Shown here: piece after piece, positions 57,309 through 64,000 of the stretch
Layout of the letters: every line of letters starts with the position of its first letter
Numbering within the stretch: position 1 is the first letter of the stretch
NCBI RefSeq assembly: GCF_902686445.1
Contig: NC_062218.1
Span: 19,211,515 to 19,275,514, forward strand
Source: Sciurus carolinensis
Lineage: Eukaryota; Chordata; Mammalia; Rodentia; Sciuridae
DNA: 64,000 nucleotides
Direction: 5' to 3'
Notes under the pieces: model-generated
What the model was told of the DNA's origin: nothing
The model's input: only the letters and a program-made list of their open reading frames with translations
The model's database searches: none
Made by a program: the position numbers and the translations under genes

Positions 57309-57633
57309 CAGTCAGTCCTGAATACCTGTGGGTTATGTAGCTATAGAGTCAATCCATGATGTGTTTGAAGACATTTGGAAAAAATTGGAATCTTTACTGA
57401 ACAAATAAAAAAGTATTTTTTTTTCCTGACACTCGTTCCTAAACATAATTGATCAATATATTTTGTGGAATGTTATAAGTAATGTAAAAATGATTGAAAG
57501 TATACTGGAGGATGTGCAGTAAGTCATATAAACATATAACACCACTGTACATACTGAACTTGAAATCCAGCAGACCTTGGTGCTGTGGGGTGGGGATTGG
57601 AATGACTCTCCCAAGAATAAAGAGGAACAACTG
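57309..57633 (-). mobile_element. MER2/Tigger-like nonautonomous DNA transposon
   Basis: The left end is CAGTCAGTCCTGAATACC, preceded by TA, the target duplicated by Tc1/mariner elements. The right end is 'aagaataaagaggaacaactg', its diverged inverted partner. Inside, 'tgttataagtaatgtaaaaatgattgaaagtatactggaggatgtgca' matches MER2 read backwards. Length (325 bp) fits a full-length MER2. It carries no transposase. The right TA has mutated to TG. Confidence 0.75.
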
Positions 57634-57967
57634 TGCAGTTCAATACAAGGAAAAGTGGCCATTTTCCTGTCAGAAATACCATTATTTGCTTTAATTATAA
57701 TAGAATGAATAAAACTGCACATAATTTAAATATTTAGGATGCTTAAGCTAAAAGGAGGGCATTTTCAACCATTATCCTTAAATATTAACTGAGGTCATAA
57801 TATACCCAACAAAAACTTGATTGAAAAAATGTATCATAAAAGTATTTGTCTGCAATCTGGTAAATGCCATGAATGATTTTCATAATTCATATGTCTTTCT
57901 GTACCTTTTTCCTTAAAAGTTTATTTTCATATAGTCCCTATTAGTAAACTTTATTACATTGGTAGTC
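57634..57967. other. AT-rich unassigned sequence
   Basis: A short unique spacer before the L1 insertion; nothing recognised. Confidence 0.5.
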
Positions 57968-59147
57968 AAAATTTTGACTCTAACAAGGACCTCGGAATCA
58001 GACCAGAGACCCTGCATCTTATAGAAGAAAAAGTAGGTCCAAATCTTCAACTTGTTGGCTTAGGATCAGATTTCCTTAACAGGACTCCCATAGCACAAGA
58101 AATAAAAGCAAGAATCAACAACTGGGATAGATTCAAACTAAAAAGCTTTCTCTCAGCAAAGGAAACCATCAGAAATGTGAAGAGAGAGCCTACAGAGTGG
58201 GAGAATATCTTTGCCAACCATACCTCAGATAGAGCGCTAATTTCCAGAATCTATAAAGAACTCAAAAAACTCTACACGAAGAATACAAATAATCCAATCA
58301 ACAAATGGGCTAAGGAAATGAACAGACACTTCACAGAAGAAGATGTACAAGTAATCAACAGATATATGAAAAAATGTTCAACATCCCTAGTAATAAGGGA
58401 AATGCAAATCAAAACTACCCTAAGATTTCATCTCACCCCAATTAGAATGGCGATTATCAAGAACACAAGCAACAATAGGTGTTGGCGAGGATGTGGTGAA
58501 AAAGGAACACTCATACATTGCTGGTGGGGTTGCAAATTAGTGCAGCCACTCTGGAAAGCAGTGTGGAGATTCCTCAGAAAGCTTGGAATGGAAACACCAT
58601 TTGACCCAGCTATCCCACTCCTTGGCCTATACCCAAAGGACTTAAAATCAGCATACTACAGAGATACAGCCACATCAATGTTCATTGCTGCTCAATTCAC
58701 CATAGCCAGATTGTGGAACCAACCTAGATGCCCTTCAGTTGATGAATGGATAAAGAAACTGTGGCATATTTATACAATGGAATATTACTCCGCAATGAAG
58801 AATGATAAAATTATGGCATTTGTAGGCAAATGGTCGAAATTGGAGAATATCCTGCTAAGTGAGATAAGCCAATCTCAAAAAACTAAAGGACAAATGATCT
58901 CGCTGATAAGCGGATGAGGACATATAATGGGGGGTGGGAGGGGCTAGCATTAGGTTTAGGGTTAGGTTTAGAGTTAGGCTTAGGAGAGCCGCAAGAATGA
59001 AGGAAAGAAGGACTGTGTAGAGGGAAAAGAGGGGTGGGAGGGGTGGGGGAGGGGAAAAATAAAATAAACATCATTACCCTATGTAAACGTAAAAAAAATA
59101 AAATAAATAAATAAAAAAAAAAAGAAAAAAAAAATTTTTGACTCTAA
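57968..59147 (+). mobile_element. 5'-truncated young L1 retrotransposon with target-site duplication
   Basis: An insertion of about 1.15 kb: the last 310 codons of ORF2 (57985-58917), a G-rich 3' UTR (58918-59087) and an A-rich tail (59091-59130). The flanks AAAATTTTGACTCTAA (57968-57983) and AAAATTTTTGACTCTAA (59131-59147) differ by one T only and are the TSD. Truncation removes ORF1, the endonuclease, most or all of the reverse-transcriptase domain and the 5' promoter, so it cannot move by itself. The open frame and near-perfect TSD make it the youngest-looking element in the window. Confidence 0.96.
57985..58917 (+). pseudogene. L1 ORF2 C-terminal fragment (310 codons, open)
   Basis: The frame is open from the 5' truncation point to TGA at 58915-58917. 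Relative to full-length ORF2 (about 1,275 residues) it lacks the endonuclease and reverse-transcriptase catalytic parts and keeps only the C-terminal region. Recognisable segments are KDLGIRPETL at the start, [28 protein letters not shown], the cysteine motif C-x3-C-x7-H-x4-C (residues 166, 170, 178 and 183 of the fragment), [32 protein letters not shown] and SEISQSQKTK near the end. A GTG at 58177 inside the frame is an ordinary valine codon, not a start. No promoter or start codon of its own, so I call it a pseudogene. Confidence 0.95.
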
Positions 59148-60118
59148 TTTCTTGTCCTTTTCAATGTTCCTTTTCAATCTAGTCCCAAAATTTTAGAAGT
59201 CCACTCTCCTGTCTCTCATCCTCTTCCCCTTACTCTTCATTTTTAAAAATTATTATACTGTCCTCTCTTGGTGAAGGTAAGTCCTTAGTAAAAGATGAGG
59301 CTTAAAAATGTGAATAGAGATTTTTAAAATTGTTTCAAGAACACTGAATGGAGGTAGTATTTTATGTATTTACAAATATTTTAGTCTTTCACAAATATTG
59401 TGAGTTAGGATCTCAGCTATTGAAGATTACTATCTTCGAAAAGAATTTGAGCAGAAGCATGACCCAAGAAGAAACTTGTCTTTGCTGGGTAACAGTCTGG
59501 CTGTAGTCATATTCTAGCCATTTCCCCATCTCCTGTTATTTAATATAACATGATTGTTTTAACTTTTAGGTAATAATTAGAGTTAGATAAATCTGTAAGA
59601 AACCTGCCATAATTCCAAAGATTGAATTAAAGGAAAACACAATTGCAAATGAATTTGAGTTCTTTTTTGAACTTTGGTTATTTGGTAAGAACTCCAAAAG
59701 GGTAGTTTTCAAACATTACTACTGCTCTGCACATTCCTTATTATGGTTTCTCAAAAACTTTAAATTACTTATAGTAAATGCATTAGTATGAGACAGAGAA
59801 AATGATGAAGAACTCCTGGAGGCTCCAACTCACAAGGTCTTGCTTCTGTGTTTTTTTTTTTCCAAAGTGAATTCAGATAGTGTCCACGCACAGAGCGGTG
59901 CCATGCTGGCTGGAGGGAGAGTGTGGAGCTGTCTTGTCACCAGTGAAGACAAACACTCTAACCTCTAATTCCAGCTTAACTTTCAGTGATGAATGAGTTT
60001 CTATCTTTTACCAGGGCACTCACAAGAATTAAGATATCCTGATGAATAGCATTTTTTTTTAGATACAAATGCCTCTAGGTATTCATTATAGAGAGCATTG
60101 ACTGTAAAAAAATATTTA
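59148..60118. other. Unassigned sequence, no gene
   Basis: A plus-strand donor-like GAAG|GTAAGTCC ends at about 59277, with a possible pyrimidine-rich acceptor near 59182. This pair alone is not convincing. 59870-59960 is locally GC-richer and unrecognised. Confidence 0.45.
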
Positions 60119-60182
60119 GGGCTGGGGATATAGTTCAGTTGGTAGAGTGCTAAGGCCCTGGGTTCAATCTGCAGTACCACAA

Positions 60183-60239
<57 letters not shown>
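60119..60239 (+). mobile_element. ID SINE with internal deletion and (TA)n tail
   Basis: AGGGCTGGGGATATAGTTCA and GTTGGTAGAGTGCT keep the A-box half. The sequence then jumps directly to AAGGCCCTGGGTTCAATCTG (B box) and 'cagtaccac'. The 'tgcctcgcaagcac'-type segment found between them in other ID copies is missing. The A-tail (60181-60191) runs into about 20 TA units up to 60239. Confidence 0.9.
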
Positions 60240-61004
60240 AACTTAAAATGTTCATGTTATGATGCTAAATATATAAACATATCCTCTTCTTCATTAACAC
60301 TGTGGCTTTCTGGGGGTGCCTAGTTATCAGGCAACATTAAGTATTAAATAACTTCTATTATTCCAATTGTGTTTTACTTTTAAAAAGCAGCTTATAATCC
60401 TGATACAGTGGTTACCATTTTGATCCCACAAATTTGTGATTGTGGTATATTATTTAATTTGAATTCTGTTTTCTAAACACAAATATTTAATAAAAATGAA
60501 AAATAACCCATCACACAATACTTAATCAATTATTTAATTATCATTTTGGAAAGGAAAATAACATACAGTTCAAAAAACTATAAAAATAAAATAAAAATTG
60601 ACCAAGTAACCTGTATATTACTAGGAAAATATTTCACTTTCAAGGTCAAAATTTAAAGTTGCCACATATTTTTATCCGTTAAAAGTATTTTTTAAGAATC
60701 ATATTAATAAGAAATGCATGATATATTGATATATTTAGTTTAATGCATAGTATTTCGGCTCTCTATATTTCAGATACATATAAGAGAAACAAGTGCAAAG
60801 AAAAATTTACTGATTTAGAAAAAATAAATGGAAAATAAAATTATATTTTCTTTTAAATGGGCATAGTGAAAGCAACTGGTTAGACATTGACAAAATTGGA
60901 TATCAAAATTGCCTTTTTTTATCTGTAATAAAGTAAAGGAAACAATGGGAAATGGATTGTTCATTGTGTTTCATTAATCAGAGTGAATTCAATCTTTATT
61001 TTAC
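60240..61004. other. AT-rich unassigned sequence
   Basis: No gene or repeat recognised. Confidence 0.5.
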
Positions 61005-61150
61005 CTTACTATATATCAAACACTTTGTAAGAGATTATAATCATAAGTGCATTGTATCATTTAGTCTTCAAATAATCTTATAATATTATTATTATTGCAT
61101 CAATTTACATCTGAGGAAAAGATGCAAATTTGCTAAATTGTTTGCAAGAG
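61005..61150 (-). mobile_element. MIR SINE, antisense
   Basis: 'ttactatatatcaaacactttgtaagagattataatcataagtgcattgtatcatttagtcttcaaataatcttataatattattattattgcatcaatttacatctgaggaaaagatgcaaatttgctaaattg' follows antisense MIR (cttactatgtgccaggcactgttctaagcgc, tcatttaatcctcacaacaaccctatgaggt, ccattttacagatgaggaaac). Confidence 0.65.
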
Positions 61151-62250
61151 TCTCATGTTAAGATATGCAAATAAAAATTGAAGCAATGCTGCATTTTTTA
61201 AAATAATGAAACACAACTATTGATTATCAGAACTACATTTCACACTAACCATTGTGAAGTATGAGATATTACAAAGAATCATAACATCATTTTAATGTTT
61301 CTATTATTATGTATTACACACATAAAACGTTTAATCATCTGTCCCTGGATTTATTCAATTTAAATGAAATTTTGTTTTACCCACAAATGAACAATTTTAA
61401 TATACTTATTTGGGTAGTTGTACAAACATTATGAGTTACACTGATTGTCACCCTTGTCTCATTGAAAACTGTATAAACTGAATATTGGTTTATGAAATTG
61501 GAAATGAAAATAAAAGTAAACAAAAAACTCTTTGCCCTGATAAACTAAGAATTCTAAAATTCTCATAACATGCTGAAGTAAATTGCGAGGCTTAATACTG
61601 GAATGCTAATACACCAGTTTGAAGACTTCTGTTCCAAACCACCATAGATTCACAGCTCTGTAACATTTTGAAATGATAGGGAAAATTTCTTAGCCACCAG
61701 TCTACTGATGGGTGATTTATCCATCACAAAAGAACATTAACTATAAAAACATATATTCAATTTTGAGTTTTAATCTATTGAGCCCAGTGGTGCTGTACTA
61801 TTTTCATAAGATTCAACAGAAAATAGTGAAACTGTCAGTGCTTTTTCATAAATATAACTGAAATATTTGATTTATTGATGTATCTTTCCATATGATCTCT
61901 TGATCTGTGGGCAATTTGAGATATGCAAATAATATTTTAAACCTTCAAAAAGGGTTTGGCATTGCTTTTTGATAACCTTTTTATTTTCTTATGCTAAAGA
62001 GTAAAATATTTTTGTGTTTATGTTAAAGAATGCCAGGTTCTCCTAAGATAAACACATTATGAACATAAAATTATCATTGTATGCTTAACATTATTTTAGG
62101 TATTCAGATATTAAATACCTGTGGCTACTTAGAATGCTTTTGAAACTTTAGTAGATGCTTCATTATTCCAGTTAAATGCTTTTAGTTTCTTAACAATTGA
62201 AATCTAAAGGTTTAGTCAAATACACATTGTCTATTTAACTGTTTAAATTG
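61151..62250. other. AT-rich unassigned sequence
   Basis: No gene or repeat recognised. Confidence 0.5.
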
Positions 62251-62479
62251 TGAATTTTATTTATTTATTATTGTCTTTAGTTAGTTGTATTTTTGTTTTG
62301 CAGTATTGAAGTTTGAACCAAGGAAAATCTGTCACTAAGCAACATCCCTAGACCATTTTGTTTTTTGTATTGCTGAATTGCTCAAGCTGACCAGGAACTT
62401 GTGTTCTTCCTGCCTCAGTCTTCTGTTCCCTGAGATTACAGGTATGTGCCACCATGCCTGGCTCAGATTATGAATTTTA
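62251..62479 (-). mobile_element. B1-ID composite SINE, minus strand
   Basis: Read on the minus strand it starts GAGCCAGGCATGGTGGCACA, 'tacctgtaatctcaggg', 'gaggcaggaagaacacaagttcctggtcagcttgagcaattcagc' and a diverged ID-like half ('gttgcttagtgacagattttccttggttcaaacttcaatactgc'). A tail built of AAAT units closes it. TGAATTTTA at 62251-62259 and 62471-62479 is a likely TSD. It is older than the other B1-ID copies judging by its changes. Confidence 0.82.
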
Positions 62480-62728
62480 AACACATTTACTGAATAAAAA
62501 TTGATAATTAAGAACTATTAACTAAAATCCAGATGATGCCAATTTATACTAGTACATTCCAGGTGTAATTTGAAACTTTTCTGAAATTCAGTTTCTCATT
62601 TGTAAATACACAAATATTATGAAATTTAAAATAAAATTCAAATAGCTGTCCAATAAATCATGGCTGTTACTATTCTGAGAATATTATTTTTAAACTAAAG
62701 TGAGGTAGAAAATTTATTTGAATGTAAA
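62480..62728. other. AT-rich spacer
   Basis: Nothing recognised between two B1-ID SINEs. Confidence 0.5.
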
Positions 62729-62905
62729 TGGGGCACAGTGGTACATGGCTGCAATTCTAGCCTCTTGGAAGGCTGAGGCAGGAGGATGCCAAGTTCACCT
62801 TGGGCCATTTAGCAAGACTTCATCCCAAAATAAAACTAAAAAGCTACTGAAACAGTTCAGAGATAGAGCACTTGCCTGACCCATAGAGTTTAATTCTAAA
62901 GTAGA
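62729..62905 (+). mobile_element. B1-ID composite SINE, plus strand
   Basis: 'ggggcacagtggtacatggctgcaattctagcctcttggaaggctgaggcaggaggatgccaagttcacc', then 'ttagcaagacttcatcccaaaataaaac', is the B1 half plus linker. 'agctactgaaacagttcagagatagagcacttgcctgacccatagagtttaattct' is a decayed ID half. Confidence 0.82.
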
Positions 62906-64000
62906 CTGCTAGCTTACTTCTTCTGGGTAATAAGAGCATAATGAAATCAGAAAGTCCTATAAGGCAAATGATCATATGGTCCCAAATGATTAAATTTACA
63001 TCCTAGGAGAATTTATGCTACATGTATACTACCTAAGTAAAACCACATATATGTAAACCAAGGGGCACGATAACAATTTAACGTAATCATTTTAAAGCCT
63101 TGGTACTTCAAAGCAAACTTGAAATCATCTGAGATCAAATGCTACAGAAAATTTTTACTATAAATTATAAAATGATTTTCTTACAATGAACTCCATAAAA
63201 ACAATGAGAGTCTTCTACAAATTTTGGATTTTCATTAAAAATAAATTTCAAAAGTTTTGGCTATTTATCCTCTGAAATTATCTCATTTTTCTTCTTATTC
63301 AATAATTATTTCCTATAATCCTTTCTCCATTCAGTTTTTTTGTTCTGCACTTTTTGCCACTTTATTTTTAAGACACTCTGTAGTTTTTAATAGCCAGTAT
63401 ACCTGTATCTTTTCTTTAACAAAATTGTAGCTGGATCATGAATATTTCTAAAGTTGAAGTGGTATCAGCATTTTCATAATAAAACTGCTCCTCAGAGGTT
63501 TATAATTCAACTCTACAGTTTCACACTGGGCTCATCTTGGCATATGAGGTCAGAGCCTGAAGCAAATTTGTTTTACCAATTTTCAAACAAATTAATGTAG
63601 CCATTACTCTAAGTGGTACACATACGAATCAAACACTGGAGAAATTTATCCTTCCCAAAGAACAATAACCATTTGGCTCATACTTATTTTCAATTTATTT
63701 AGTTGTTTTTGTTAAATTTTCATGCATCCCACACAGGTGTTGGAAGAAGAATTCTAAGAGAGAAAGAATGTGACAAATGATGGCTTTCTTCCAAGCAGCT
63801 AATGCTAACATATGTGACCATAAAATAAATAGCCTTCATAGCAGGTGGCTTACCCAAGTACAACAAAACCAATCTCTCAGTATTTTACATAGACAACCAT
63901 GTAAAATATGCTGAGTCTCCTTTTAGACAAATAAACTGTCATAACAAACATTTTTAAAAAATATATTTTAAATGCAGTTAAAAATGCAAGAAATATTTTT
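62906..64000. other. AT-rich unassigned sequence to window end
   Basis: No gene or repeat recognised. Confidence 0.5.

Noticed and set aside
58177..58917. Treating the 246-codon frame as a gene with its own start at 58177
   Set aside because: The codon at 58177 is GTG and the frame is open upstream to 57985, where the L1 is truncated. It is simply the internal part of ORF2.
59182..59277. Possible plus-strand exon ending GAAG|GTAAGTCC just after the L1
   Set aside because: The acceptor is weak, the putative product is low-complexity and serine-rich, and no partner exons are seen.
1..64000. CRISPR arrays, bacterial operons, plasmid or phage features
   Set aside because: The window carries mammalian SINEs, LINEs and LTRs throughout. 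No regularly spaced repeats or prokaryotic gene organisation are present.

Overview
The window looks like about 64 kb of AT-rich, CpG-poor mammalian nuclear DNA with no recognisable protein-coding gene. The repeats point to a squirrel-family rodent (Sciuridae: squirrels, marmots, ground squirrels). There are tRNA-derived ID SINEs with a readable A box and B box, composite B1-ID SINEs in both orientations, and an L1 whose 3' UTR is of a type I associate with squirrels. Genus and species cannot be read from this sequence. The only long open frame that matches a known protein is the C-terminal part of L1 ORF2 at 57985-58917. The other small open frames lie in microsatellites, antisense repeats or unremarkable AT-rich sequence.

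Layout. 1-7000: mostly unique sequence with L1 3' UTR, L2 and MIR fragments and a homeodomain-motif-rich patch near 310-420. 6990-8270: two MaLR-type LTRs in divergent orientation. 10350-13560: L2 fragments in both orientations and a 5'-truncated L1 on the minus strand with target-site duplications (TSDs). 14300-15150: two hAT-type DNA transposon fragments. 15590-18223: MIR, B1-ID and ID SINEs. 20000-22800: the least repetitive and most CpG-containing stretch. It holds a candidate 147-bp minus-strand exon (20453-20599) with a good acceptor and donor, and a compound (CT)n(CA)n(GA)n microsatellite. 23000-31000: MIR, old L1, SINEs, and a SINE tail expanded into a 177-bp purine microsatellite. 32365-37550: MIR, two LTR-like elements, a MaLR LTR and other old repeats. 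37550-42600: AT-rich, with nothing identified. 43575-44510: an MLT1-like LTR remnant, an imperfect palindrome and a 159-bp direct duplication. 46500-55450: SINEs, L2, L1 and MIR fragments and a small GC-richer patch. 56790-59147: L2, a MER2/Tigger-like element and the youngest-looking L1. 59148-64000: SINEs, MIR and AT-rich unique sequence.

The window therefore reads as intergenic or deep intronic sequence shaped by successive retrotransposition. The order of events is partly readable: ancient L2, MIR, MER and MaLR copies first, then B1-ID SINEs, then ID elements and L1s that still carry TSDs. I found no operon, CRISPR array, tRNA or rRNA gene, CpG island or novel multigene system. The most useful leads are the candidate noncoding exon around 20.5 kb, the duplication next to a palindrome at 43.8 kb, and the L1 with a full TSD at 58-59 kb. 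All repeat-family names come from memory of consensus sequences and hand comparison; no database search was run.
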